From: Paraburkholderia fungorum
GTDB lineage: Bacteria; Pseudomonadota; Gammaproteobacteria; Burkholderiales; Burkholderiaceae
Reading direction: 5' to 3'
NCBI RefSeq assembly: GCF_900099835.1
Contig: NZ_FNKP01000002.1
Span: forward strand, 1,674,001 to 1,738,000
DNA: 64,000 nt
How positions within the stretch are numbered: the stretch's first letter is position 1; each line of letters starts with the position of its first letter. This document shows positions 1 through 8,373 of the stretch, piece by piece. The notes beneath the pieces are model-generated. The model ran no database searches. It saw only the letters and a program-made list of their open reading frames with translations, and was not told where the DNA came from. Made by a program: the position numbers and the translations under genes.

Positions 1-812
1 CGCAGAATCGCGCCGGGATTCGTGCCGATCAGGACGGACAGCGCGTCTTCCTGCTGCGCGATCTGCATCTCGAGAAGGGGGATCGTCTGCTTCGCCGCTT
101 CGTACTCCGACTCGCTTTGCGCCAACTCCATTTGCGACACTTCGCCGCCCTTGAATCGCAGCGTGAATACGCGTACCGATTCGTCACGGCTCTTCACGGT
201 TTCATTCGCGATTTCCAGTTGCCGATCGAGACTGCGCAAGTTGATATAGGACGACGCGACTGAGCCCACCAGCGTCAGGATGGTGCCCCGGCGGCCCTCC
301 TCGCTCGCCAGCAGATTGGCGCGCGCAGCCTCGGTCTGACGGCGCACCTTGCCAAACAGGTCGATCTCCCAAGCCACCGACACGCTTGCGTCGAACTGGT
401 TGTAGATCGGGCTCACGCCATTCGGCACAGGGATTCCCGCTGCCTGCGACGCACGTTGGCGCGACGCATCCGCCCCCGCGCCCAGTTGCGGGAAAAGCGC
501 GGAACGCGTCGTGACGAACTGGGCCCGAAACTCGTCCACCCGCGCGGCCGCCATCTTGACGTCGCGGTTTTCCAGTAGCGCCGTGGCAATCAACTGATTC
601 AGCACGGGGTCCTGAAACTGCTCCCACCACGCCATGTCGGCAATCTGCGCGGACTCGCCCTGCGCGAAACGGTAGGTCGCCGGCACATCGATTTTGGGCC
701 GCGCATAGTCGGGGCCGAGCAGGCAACCGCCCAATGCCAGAACCAGCGCCAACACCGGCAGCGCCAGCACGACGGCGCGAGCGGGCAGACGCGGCAGCAC
801 TCTCCCGTCCAT
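1..812 (-). CDS. RND efflux outer membrane channel lipoprotein (NodT/OprM family), 3' end cut by window edge
   Basis: This is the third component of a tripartite efflux pump, the outer membrane channel that docks on the adaptor and pump encoded just upstream. About 270 N-terminal residues are present; the C-terminal part lies beyond base 1. A signal peptide ends in a lipobox (LGGC, Cys30), so the protein should be lipid-anchored. The motif after it (GPDYARP) and the alternating helix pattern (WWEQFQDPVLNQLI, later ALSVLIGTNPG) are typical of the NodT family. The ATG at 812 lies two bases after the stop of the RND pump gene, so it is the last gene of a tightly packed operon. Family assignment is firm; the drug substrate cannot be read from sequence. 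Confidence 0.92.
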   Translation of the reverse strand, partial: MDGRVLPRLPARAVVLALPVLALVLALGGCLLGPDYARPKIDVPATYRFAQGESAQIADMAWWEQFQDPVLNQLIATALLENRDVKMAAARVDEFRAQFVTTRSALFPQLGAGADASRQRASQAAGIPVPNGVSPIYNQFDASVSVAWEIDLFGKVRRQTEAARANLLASEEGRRGTILTLVGSVASSYINLRSLDRQLEIANETVKSRDESVRVFTLRFKGGEVSQMELAQSESEYEAAKQTIPLLEMQIAQQEDALSVLIGTNPGAIL

Positions 813-814
813 TT

Positions 815-3800
815 TCAGTGACCCTCTTGAGATGACGCGCCAGGCGGCACGCCAGGGTCCGCCGGACCTTTGTCCGGCGTCTGCTTGCCGCTTTGAGAGC
901 GCGACGACATCGATTCAAGCAGGTAATAGAACATCGGAATGAAGAACACCGCGATCACCGTTGCGCCGAGCATGCCGCCGATCACCCCTGTGCCGATCGA
1001 ATGGCGGCTGTTGGCCGACGCACCGGTCGCGATGGCGAGCGGCACGCAGCCGAGAATGAATGCCAGCGACGTCATCACAATAGGACGCAAGCGTTCCTCG
1101 GCTGCGGTCATGGTCGAATCGAATACCGACGCGCCCGTCTCCCGGTTCAGCACCGCGAACTCGAAGATCAGGATCGCGTTCTTCGCGGCGAGCGCGACCA
1201 GCATGGTCAGCCCGATCTGGAAGTAGACGTCGTTGCTCAGGCCGCGTATCAGAATCGCCAGCAGCGCACCGAACAGTGCGAACGGCACCGCCATCAGCAC
1301 GCCAATCGGCAGGCTCCACTTCTCGTACTGGCCGGCGAGGATCAGGAACACCATCACCAGACCGAACACGAACACCAGTCCCGAGGTGCCGCCCGATTGC
1401 CGCTCCTCGTAAGCCTCACCGCTCCACGCGACGTCGTAGCCGGGCGGCATCTGCGTCGCCAGTTCCTCGAGAGTCGAGATCACCTGACCGGAACTGAAAC
1501 CGGGGGCGGCACTCGCCGTGATCTTGATCGCCGGAAAATTATTGAAGCGGGTAACCAGATCCGGCCCGACGACAAAGCTGTAATTCGCCACCGATGTGAC
1601 CGGCAGCATCGAGCCTGTCTTGCTGCGCACGAAAATCTGGTCGAGGTCGTCGGGCTTCAACCGGTACGACGGCTCTGCCTGAAGGATCACCTGCCATAGC
1701 CGGCTCGAACGGTTGAACTGCGAGACATAGAGCGAGCCGAACATGGTCTGCATCGCGCTATACGCATCTTCGACCGGCACGCCCAGCGTCTCGGACTTGT
1801 CGCGGTCCACCTGAAACAGCAATTGCCGGGACGACGCGTTGAAGGTCGACGTCACCCCGGTGAGTTCCCGCCGCTGCTTCGCCCGCAGGAGGAAGTCCTG
1901 CGCGACCTCCGCGAGTTGCGCGATGCTCGCGTCGCCCTTGCTCTGAATCCACACCTCCGTGCCGCCCGTGGTGCCGAGACCTGGAATCGACGGCGGATTC
2001 ACCGGAATGACGACGCCTTGTTTCACGTTCGCGAAATACCGGGCCGCGTCGACTAAAACAGAGCGCGCATTCTGCGTTCTGATGTTCGCCGACGAGTAGC
2101 GCTCGTCGAAACTTTTGAAGCCGACAAAGAACGTTCCCGAGTTGTTTTTGTTCTGGCTATCGAGCAGGCTGAATCCGTCGACCACGGTGATGCTGCCTAC
2201 CGCAGGCTGCTTCATGAAGTAGTCGGTGACCTGCTGGGAGACTTCGCCGGTACGGTCGAGGCTGGCCGCGTCGGGCATGATGACCGCGCCGAGCAGATAG
2301 CCCTGATCTTCCGGCGGCAGGAAGGCCGAAGGAACGGAGCGCAGCATCAGTACCGCGAGCACGATCATGCCCACGAAGAACAGCAGGCCAAAGATAAAAC
2401 GCTTGATGATGAGCCTGACCGCACGCGTGTAGCCCGAGGTCATTTTCGCGAAAGCATTGTCGAACCAGCGGAAAAAGCCCTTCTTTTCGTGATGGGAACT
2501 CTTCAACAGCAACGCGGCGAGTGCCGGCGACAAAGTCAGGGCCACGACGCCGGACAACACCACCGAGATCGCGATCGTAATGGCGAACTGCTTGTACATC
2601 TGCCCCGTGATGCCGCCGAGAAACGCCACCGGCACGAACACTGCGCACAGCACCAGCACGATGGCGATGACCGGTCCGGCCACTTCGTCCATGGCCTTTT
2701 TCGACGCATCTTTTGGATTCAGCTTGTGGACCACCATGTTTCGCTCGACGTTCTCGATCACGACGATCGCATCGTCCACCACGATCCCGATCGCGAGCAC
2801 CATCCCGAACAGGGTCAGCATATTGATCGAAAAGCCCAGCAGCAGCATGAACATGCAGGTGCCGACAATCGAGACCGGCACCGCGACGATCGGAATCAGC
2901 GTTGCGCGCAGGCTTTGCAGAAACACGAACACGACGATCACGACAAGAACCAGCGCTTCGAAAAAGGTATGAATCACATCGGAGATGGAGGCCCGGGTGA
3001 ACTCGGTCGTGTCCATCGCGATTTCGTAGGTCAGCCCCTCGGGAAACGACTTTTTCAGCTCGGCCAGCGTCGCGCGAACCTGCTTCGACACGTCGAGTGC
3101 ATTGGCGCCCGGTTGCTGATAAACCGCGAGGACGGTCGCAGGTTTTCCCTGAAACCGGCTGCGAATCGAGTAATCTTTTTGCCCGAGTTCAGCCCGCCCG
3201 ATGTCCTTGATCCGCACGATCGCCGCACCTCCGTTCGCCGCGCGCACGATGATGTTCTCGAACTCTCTGGGCTCGGTCAGACGGCCCGTCGTCGTCACCG
3301 CGAAGGACTGCTCGACCGACTTTCCTGTCGGCGATTGACCGATGCTGCCGACGGCAAACTGCTGGTTCTGATTGGCGACAACCCGCTGAACATCGGCGGC
3401 GGTCACACCCAATTGCGCCATGCGATCGGGCTTCAGCCAGATACGCATCGCGTAGTCCGGGTTGCCGAAAATACTCGACTGGTTCGCGCCCGGCACGCGT
3501 TTGATGGCATCGAGCACGTACACGTTGGCGAAATTGGCGATATAGACAGGATCGTAGCGATCGGTAGGCGAATAGATCGAGATCACCATCATGAAAGCGG
3601 ACGACTTCTTCTGCACCTGAATGCCCTGCGCCTGGACCGATTGCGGCAGTTGCGGCAGCGCCAGATTCACGCGGTTCTGTACATCCACCTGGGCCAGTTC
3701 GGGGTTCGTGCCGATCTGGAAAAACGCGTTGATCGTCAGGTTGCCCGTCGATGAACTCGACGAGTTCATATAGATCATGTTGTCCGCGCCGTTGACCTGC

Positions 3801-4006
3801 TGCTCGATCGGCGCGGCGACATTGTTCGCCACGACCTCCGCATTGGCACCCGGATACGTCGCGGAAATAGTGATCTGCGGCGGCGTGATGTCAGGATATT
3901 GCGAGACCGGCAGAGAGAACATTGCCAGTGCTCCACCCAGCGTGATGACGATCGAAATGACCGACGCAAATATCGGGCGATCGATGCAGTAGTGCGAGAT
4001 GCTCAT
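815..4006 (-). CDS. HAE1-family RND multidrug efflux pump, inner membrane subunit (AcrB/MexB-like)
   Basis: A proton-driven inner membrane transporter of 1063 residues, the normal length for AcrB/MexB homologues. The N-terminus (MSISHYCIDRPIFASVISI) begins the first membrane helix. The proton-relay Asp pair is present in helix 4 (GIVVDDAIVVIENVERN), and the large periplasmic porter and docking domains follow in the usual duplicated arrangement. I chose the ATG at 4006, preceded by AAAGGGC, over an upstream in-frame codon at 4033 that would overlap the adaptor gene. It sits 13 bases after the adaptor stop and 2 bases before the channel gene, so the three are one transcript. A repeated 21-base element at 5513-5533 lies upstream of the operon. 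Confidence 0.95.
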   Translation of the reverse strand: MSISHYCIDRPIFASVISIVITLGGALAMFSLPVSQYPDITPPQITISATYPGANAEVVANNVAAPIEQQVNGADNMIYMNSSSSSTGNLTINAFFQIGTNPELAQVDVQNRVNLALPQLPQSVQAQGIQVQKKSSAFMMVISIYSPTDRYDPVYIANFANVYVLDAIKRVPGANQSSIFGNPDYAMRIWLKPDRMAQLGVTAADVQRVVANQNQQFAVGSIGQSPTGKSVEQSFAVTTTGRLTEPREFENIIVRAANGGAAIVRIKDIGRAELGQKDYSIRSRFQGKPATVLAVYQQPGANALDVSKQVRATLAELKKSFPEGLTYEIAMDTTEFTRASISDVIHTFFEALVLVVIVVFVFLQSLRATLIPIVAVPVSIVGTCMFMLLLGFSINMLTLFGMVLAIGIVVDDAIVVIENVERNMVVHKLNPKDASKKAMDEVAGPVIAIVLVLCAVFVPVAFLGGITGQMYKQFAITIAISVVLSGVVALTLSPALAALLLKSSHHEKKGFFRWFDNAFAKMTSGYTRAVRLIIKRFIFGLLFFVGMIVLAVLMLRSVPSAFLPPEDQGYLLGAVIMPDAASLDRTGEVSQQVTDYFMKQPAVGSITVVDGFSLLDSQNKNNSGTFFVGFKSFDERYSSANIRTQNARSVLVDAARYFANVKQGVVIPVNPPSIPGLGTTGGTEVWIQSKGDASIAQLAEVAQDFLLRAKQRRELTGVTSTFNASSRQLLFQVDRDKSETLGVPVEDAYSAMQTMFGSLYVSQFNRSSRLWQVILQAEPSYRLKPDDLDQIFVRSKTGSMLPVTSVANYSFVVGPDLVTRFNNFPAIKITASAAPGFSSGQVISTLEELATQMPPGYDVAWSGEAYEERQSGGTSGLVFVFGLVMVFLILAGQYEKWSLPIGVLMAVPFALFGALLAILIRGLSNDVYFQIGLTMLVALAAKNAILIFEFAVLNRETGASVFDSTMTAAEERLRPIVMTSLAFILGCVPLAIATGASANSRHSIGTGVIGGMLGATVIAVFFIPMFYYLLESMSSRSQSGKQTPDKGPADPGVPPGASSQEGH

Positions 4007-4019
4007 ATCGGTTGCCCTT

Positions 4020-5300
4020 TCATTGGGTCGCACCGCTGCTACTGGCTCCCTGCTCCTGCCCCCCGGCCTGCGAGGCAGACGCTGGCGCCGCGCCGTTCGC
4101 TTCAGTCAGCGCCTTGACAACCTTGACCTGCACCCCGGCCGCGACCCGCAGCGCACCGTCTACGACAATGCGCTCGCCCGCCTTGAGTCCTTCCGACACG
4201 AACCAGTCGTCGCCGTGCCAGTCGCCGACTTCGATCACTCGCTGACGCGCCTTCGACTGATCGTCCACGACCCACACGAAATGGCTCTTCGCGCCCTGCA
4301 GGACGGATCGCTGCGGCACCAGAATCGAATTCGGCCGGATCGCACCGGAAATGCGCGCCTTCACGAATTGGCCCGGCCGCAGGACGCCCTTCGGGTTGTC
4401 GAAGACCGCACGCACGAGGAAGGTGCCGGTTTCAGTGTTGAAGGCAGGATTCGCAAAGTCGATGTGCCCCCTCTGCCCGAACTCCGAGCCATCGGCGAGA
4501 ATCAACTGCACTTCAAAATCGTTGTGTTCGGGAAACCGCAATTGCCCCGCTGTGATCTGATCCCGGTACTTCAACATTTCATTTTCCGAAATGCTGAAGT
4601 TCACCCACATCGGGTTCAGTTGATAGACATAGGTCAGCAAGCCGTTGGCATTCGCCGTGACATAACTGCCGTCCTGCTGGCGGGCAAAGCTCGACAGACC
4701 CGTGAGCGGCGACTTGATCGTCGTGTAGCCGAGATTCAACAGCGCCGAGTCGACTTCGCCCTTCGCCGCGATAACTGCCGCTACCGACTGCTTTTCGTTG
4801 CCGACGGCATCGTCGAGATCTTTCTTGCTCAACGCGTTCTGCGCGGCCAGCGGCTCAACGCGCGCGAGATTCGCCCTGGCGACTTCGAGCCGGGCCTGCT
4901 GCTGCGCCAATTGTCCTTTGGCGGTTTGCAACGCGGCCTCGAACGGCTTGCTGTCCATCTGGAACATCGTCTGACCGGCTTTCACTACCTGCCCTTCGAC
5001 GTACAGACGTTTGTCGAGAAAGCCATCCACTCTCGAACGGATCTCCACCTCGCGGGAACTCTGGGTTTGCGCGGTAAATACGAAGTCGACCGGGGTGTCC
5101 TGCTGAACCACCGTCGTCACCGTCACCTCCGGTTCGACAGCCGCGGGCGCGGCGGGTGGTTTCCTGCATGCAGCCAGCAACGTGACGCTCGCTGCGATCA
5201 GCAACAACGCGCGTCCTGCCCGCCGCCGCAAGAGCGATGCATGCGCAAGCGTGCCTATCTGCCACCACGACGCGCGGCGAACAACAGGAGGGGTTTTCAT
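4020..5300 (-). CDS. RND efflux periplasmic adaptor lipoprotein (AcrA/MexA-like membrane fusion protein)
   Basis: The 426-residue adaptor bridges the RND pump and the outer membrane channel. A long positively charged leader precedes a lipobox (LLAAC, Cys45), so it is probably an inner membrane lipoprotein. Next come a lipoyl half-motif (SRVDGFLDKRLYVEGQVVKAGQ), an alpha-helical hairpin (TAKGQLAQQQARLEVARANLARVE), the second lipoyl half (GYTTIKSPLTGL), and beta-barrel and membrane-proximal domains. The C-terminus is a low-complexity Ala/Ser/Gly/Gln tail. I use the ATG at 5300 because the region upstream lacks adaptor-like sequence; the Shine-Dalgarno is weak, so the start is less sure than the family. 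It is the first gene of the operon. Confidence 0.92.
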   Translation of the reverse strand: MKTPPVVRRASWWQIGTLAHASLLRRRAGRALLLIAASVTLLAACRKPPAAPAAVEPEVTVTTVVQQDTPVDFVFTAQTQSSREVEIRSRVDGFLDKRLYVEGQVVKAGQTMFQMDSKPFEAALQTAKGQLAQQQARLEVARANLARVEPLAAQNALSKKDLDDAVGNEKQSVAAVIAAKGEVDSALLNLGYTTIKSPLTGLSSFARQQDGSYVTANANGLLTYVYQLNPMWVNFSISENEMLKYRDQITAGQLRFPEHNDFEVQLILADGSEFGQRGHIDFANPAFNTETGTFLVRAVFDNPKGVLRPGQFVKARISGAIRPNSILVPQRSVLQGAKSHFVWVVDDQSKARQRVIEVGDWHGDDWFVSEGLKAGERIVVDGALRVAAGVQVKVVKALTEANGAAPASASQAGGQEQGASSSGATQ

Positions 5301-5512
5301 GGCGCGGCCCGCATGATCACGAGGCCGTCGAGTTGTCGAACGGCACTTGTGTTGCCCATAGATCGACTGCGGCAACACCGGGCAAAATCGCAAGTACAAC
5401 GGACTTGAATTTCATCACGCACGCTCCCGGATTTTCTTTCGAACGATGCCGCCCAGCGCACCGAAAACCGCGTTGGCTACGTGAAGAATGGATGGCTGGA
5501 GAAAACGCGACA

Positions 5513-5533
5513 ATCGGACCTTAGTCTCATATC
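5513..5533 (-). promoter_or_regulatory. Repeated regulatory element, family one (copy A)
   Basis: The plus strand reads ATCGGACCTTAGTCTCATAT followed by C. It matches 17 of 21 bases of the copy at 17917-17937 and 15 of 21 of the copy at 16539-16559. It lies between the receiver gene and the RND adaptor, about 210 bases upstream of the adaptor start. It points the same way relative to its downstream gene as copies B and C do. I infer a binding site or activated promoter, possibly for the adjacent FixJ-type regulator. Confidence 0.55.
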
Positions 5534-5554
5534 GCTTTGCCGAACCGGCGCGCG

Positions 5555-5941
5555 TCATTCCGACGATGCGCCACCAAGCGCCGTCTCCACGGCCCTGATC
5601 AGAATCGCGCCGTTCAATGGCTTGCGCAGATAGGCTTTAGCACCGGACGCCATGGCAGCCTCCCGGGCGGAAGTTTCGTCGTAAGCGGTAATCACGATGA
5701 CGGGCAACGACATCGGCAAAAGTTGACGCTGAACTTCGAGGCCGTTGATGCCCGGCATCTGGACGTCCAGAATCACACACGCCGGCCGGTACGATGGGGC
5801 GGCTGCGAGAGTATCGAGAAACTCGGAACCGCTGGAAAACGTCTCGGCTTCGATTCCAGCCGAGCGCAACAAACGCTTGATGGAGCGGCAGACCGATTCG
5901 TCGTCGTCGATAACAGCAACGATAGGCTTGAGAGTGGCCAT
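5555..5941 (-). CDS. Stand-alone response regulator receiver protein
   Basis: A 128-residue single CheY-like receiver domain with no output domain. The acidic pocket is IDDDE at residues 11-15, the phospho-acceptor is Asp59 in VILDVQMPG, the switch Thr is in VIVITAYDE, and the conserved Lys-Pro is in AYLRKPL. It lies between the RND operon and a FixJ/kinase operon on the same strand and resembles the FixJ receiver in its LDVQMPGINGLEVQ block. A receiver-only protein beside such a pair commonly serves as a phosphate sink or modulator; that role is inference. A copy of the family-one element (6007-6034) lies 66 bases upstream, in opposite orientation. Confidence 0.9.
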   Translation of the reverse strand: MATLKPIVAVIDDDESVCRSIKRLLRSAGIEAETFSSGSEFLDTLAAAPSYRPACVILDVQMPGINGLEVQRQLLPMSLPVIVITAYDETSAREAAMASGAKAYLRKPLNGAILIRAVETALGGASSE

Positions 5942-6006
5942 ATGAGGGCGCGTACGGTTCCCCGTAAATGAGCTTGCGACTCAAGCGTAGCGGCAGATGA
6001 CAAATT

Positions 6007-6034
6007 GCGATATAGGGCTTTGGTCCGCTGTCGC
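6007..6034 (+). promoter_or_regulatory. Repeated regulatory element, family one (copy D, inverted)
   Basis: The plus strand begins GCGATATAGGGCTTTGGTCC and ends with GCTGTCGC. Its reverse complement matches copy C at 16 of 21 core positions and, like copy A, is flanked by GCGACA and TATCGC. It lies upstream of the receiver gene starting at 5941, but is inverted relative to copies A to C. It may work as a dyad rather than a directional promoter. Confidence 0.45.
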
Positions 6035-6088
6035 ATCTGACGAAGTGAGCCCGCCCCGGGCAGGTTAACTGACAGGCGTCGGGTTGAA

Positions 6089-6118
6089 CGCAGAAGATTG
6101 ACGGAGCGCCTTTCTGCG
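6089..6118 (-). terminator. Stem-loop after the kinase/regulator operon
   Basis: A seven-base stem (CGCAGAA at 6089-6095, TTCTGCG at 6112-6118) lies just downstream of the FixJ-type regulator stop at 6134. On the minus strand no clear U-tract follows, so a terminator role is tentative. Confidence 0.3.
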
Positions 6119-6133
6119 GGAACAGCGAGGAAG

Positions 6134-6757
6134 TTAATCGTCGTCGGCTGCGTGCACGCCGCCTTTTTCCGCCAGCCGGACAAGTTCGACGATCGACCTC
6201 GCTTTCATCTTCTCCATCACCCGCGCGCGATGAATCTTGATGGTCTTCTCGGCGGCGCCGAGTTCGCTCGCGACCTGTTTGTTCAGGCGCCCCGTGAGAA
6301 CCAGCGCCATGACTTCGCGTTCGCGACGGGTTAGATGATTGACGCGCTCTTCGATTTCGGTTCGCTGCTGCCGCTTCGCGCACTCTGCCCTGGCACGCGT
6401 GAGCGCCCGCTCTATTGCGGCAAGCACGAGCGATTCGCACACCGGCTTGACCAGAAAATCGACCGCGCCCGCTTTCATCGCATCGGCACACGAACCGACG
6501 TCGCCGTGCCCGGTAAGAAATATGATGGGCAGTAGCTGATTGAGCTTGGACTGCACTTCGAGCCCCGTCAAACCGGGCATCTGCAAATCGAGCACGACGC
6601 AGGCGGGTGTCTTCGTCAGATCCGTTCTTTGCAGCAACGATTCGGGGCTCTCGATGGCTTCGACGTGGTAACCATTGGCACGGAGTAACCGGGCCAACGC
6701 GCATCGCACGGGTGCGTCGTCGTCGACGATAAAGACGCGCGCAGCGGTCTCGTTCAT
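6134..6757 (-). CDS. FixJ/NarL-family response regulator
   Basis: A 207-residue transcription factor with an N-terminal receiver (acidic VDDDA at 11-15, phospho-acceptor Asp57 in VVLDLQMPG, FLVKPV near residue 107) and a C-terminal LuxR-type helix-turn-helix (LTRREREVMALVLTGRLNKQVASELGAAEKTIKIHRARVMEKM). It is the partner of the kinase encoded immediately upstream: the kinase stop and this ATG share an ATGA overlap at 6754-6757, so translation is coupled. This overlap decides the start over an in-frame codon further upstream. It is a candidate activator for the repeated elements at 5513, 6007, 16539 and 17917; that link is inferred from proximity and shared orientation only. Confidence 0.93.
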   Translation of the reverse strand: MNETAARVFIVDDDAPVRCALARLLRANGYHVEAIESPESLLQRTDLTKTPACVVLDLQMPGLTGLEVQSKLNQLLPIIFLTGHGDVGSCADAMKAGAVDFLVKPVCESLVLAAIERALTRARAECAKRQQRTEIEERVNHLTRREREVMALVLTGRLNKQVASELGAAEKTIKIHRARVMEKMKARSIVELVRLAEKGGVHAADDD

Positions 6758-7980
6758 TGCGGCCGGGATCTGCTGTCCTGTTGTGCACCGGGTGCCGCCG
6801 GCAACGTCAGGTGAAACGACGCCCCAACACCCTCGTTGTTCTCCGCCCATAATCGGCCTCCGTGACCAGTGATGATCGTGCGACTAATGGAAAGACCCAG
6901 CCCCAGTCCCAGAGGCTTCGTTGTGTAAAAGGCTCTGAAAATCTTGTGCATCTTGTCGTCCGTCAGACCCTGTCCCCAATCTTTAACCGTAATCCGCACG
7001 CCGCCGCCCGGTTCTTCCCGCACGATCGTCTCGACCCGAAGTCTTTCGGGTGCGCTCTGCCTGACCGCATCGAATGCATTCAGCAATAGATTCAGTACGA
7101 CCTGCTGAAGTTGTACTTTGTCGCCGTACACCAGCGCCAGATTGTCGGCAATATCGAAGCGGGTTTGAATGCCGCGAGTTATTGCGTCGCTATGAACGAG
7201 CTTCGCGGTATCGCGTATCACCTCGCCAACATCCAGAAGACGAAAATCAATATCACCTTTGCGCGCAAACGTGCGGATCTTATGGATCACTTCACTCGCG
7301 CGACAGTTGTCCGTCACGATGTCTTCTAACGCGTCGTGCAATTCGGCGGCGTTGTCCGTCTTCGATTCCATGAACTTCTGCGCCGCCTGAGCATTGAACA
7401 GCATTGCCGTGAGCGGCTGTTTCAACTCATGGGCAAGAGACCCTGCAAGCTCACCCAACGAGGACACTCGCGCGAGATGTTCGAGGTTCTCACTGCTTCG
7501 ATCCACTTCCGCGCAAGCGCTGCGATCCAGTACCACGACAATCTTGACTATGTGGTTCAATCTTCCATGTCTCGTGGTGTTCACCTCAGTGGGAAAGTCG
7601 ATTCCATCACGGCGGCGCGCGACGAGTATCTGGGTCGTTGCCGTCTCCTCCATTCTGTTTTCGACGTTGTTGTCACCGCCTGTCAAATGAGAGTCACAAA
7701 CGGCATGAATGGGGAAAAGCATTTCTGTCGATGCCGCCGTTAGCTCTTCCCGGCTATAGCCGAATAGCTTTATTGCTTTAGCATTGGCAAAGAGAATACG
7801 AGTGTTCTGGTCGGTCATGACGACCGCTACAGGCATCATTTCAAGCGCCTGCCTGAATGGCATCTTTGAGTCCAGGGCCTGGCGGGCGCGACGGCTACTT
7901 CCCCGGAGCCAGGCCGCACATGCCCCCACATTCGCCAGCCATTTCAATCTTGATTCAGCAAACACATAGGTACGGGACAT
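6754..7980 (-). CDS. PAS-domain sensor histidine kinase (FixL-type, cytoplasmic)
   Basis: A 408-residue kinase with no clear membrane helix. A PAS domain (about residues 40-150: MMPVAVVMTDQNTRILFANA, GYSREEL) is followed by a dimerisation/phosphoacceptor helix with His184 (SLAHELKQPLTA). The ATPase domain has an N box at Asn301 (LNLLLNAFDAV), G1 (KDWGQGL) and G2 (GLGLGLSIS). It should phosphorylate the FixJ-type regulator translated from the overlapping downstream gene. The PAS sequence lacks features that would let me claim haem, so oxygen sensing is only one possibility. The DNA upstream (7981-9299) is long and gene-poor. Confidence 0.93.
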   Translation of the reverse strand: MSRTYVFAESRLKWLANVGACAAWLRGSSRRARQALDSKMPFRQALEMMPVAVVMTDQNTRILFANAKAIKLFGYSREELTAASTEMLFPIHAVCDSHLTGGDNNVENRMEETATTQILVARRRDGIDFPTEVNTTRHGRLNHIVKIVVVLDRSACAEVDRSSENLEHLARVSSLGELAGSLAHELKQPLTAMLFNAQAAQKFMESKTDNAAELHDALEDIVTDNCRASEVIHKIRTFARKGDIDFRLLDVGEVIRDTAKLVHSDAITRGIQTRFDIADNLALVYGDKVQLQQVVLNLLLNAFDAVRQSAPERLRVETIVREEPGGGVRITVKDWGQGLTDDKMHKIFRAFYTTKPLGLGLGLSISRTIITGHGGRLWAENNEGVGASFHLTLPAAPGAQQDSRSRPQ

Positions 7981-8140
7981 TGGCTGCCTCTGCGACAGTT
8001 AAGTACCACGGCGGACAGAAGATAACGAGACCCATGTACATTTCCAGGGCGATTATCCGCGAAGCTAGTCGTCTGACCGCTGGTTCGCAAAGCAGAAATC
8101 ATTTGGGGGATGACTGTCGGGAAATCTACTCTTTCGCAGA

Positions 8141-8180
8141 ACCTGGGCTATGAGATGTTCTATTACGTCTAGCCCGAGGT
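8141..8180. repeat. Interrupted inverted repeat upstream of the kinase gene
   Basis: ACCTGGGCTA (8141-8150) pairs with TAGCCCGAGGT (8170-8180) apart from one bulged G; 19 bases separate the arms. It lies about 160 bases upstream of the kinase start on the minus strand. It could be an operator or an RNA stem; I cannot tell which. Confidence 0.4.
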
Positions 8181-8297
8181 ATCTGACCTGCTCGATCAGA
8201 TTGATCATCGGAATCTCCGAACCCGGTTCACACAAATGCGATGGTGCCGGGCTTCTGGTCTATGAGATTGAACGAACTGATTTGACTGCATGGTGGA

Positions 8298-8373
8298 TTG
8301 CCGTGGCCAGCGGCAACTGCACCAAAGTATAGATGATGCAAAACAAATTACGTTGTACCAACGTCATTTTTTT
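8298..8373 (+). terminator. Two stem-loops ending in a T-run; intrinsic terminator, possible small RNA end
   Basis: TTGCCG (8298-8303) pairs with CGGCAA (8311-8316). A second stem, ACGTTG (8350-8355) with CAACGT (8359-8364), is followed after CA by seven Ts (8367-8373). This is the layout of a Rho-independent terminator on the plus strand, yet no plus-strand gene precedes it. An unannotated small transcript starting near 8180-8250 would explain it. Confidence 0.4.

Noticed and set aside
861..878. GCCGGAC/GTCCGGC dyad resembling the GGACC-TT core of family one
   Set aside because: It lies in the coding end of the RND pump gene and lacks the ATCGG and TATC flanks. It is best explained as a chance hairpin.
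2489..3754. Plus-strand open frame opposite the RND pump gene
   Set aside because: His/Arg/Asp-rich composition typical of an antisense shadow; the RND gene on the minus strand has full family similarity.
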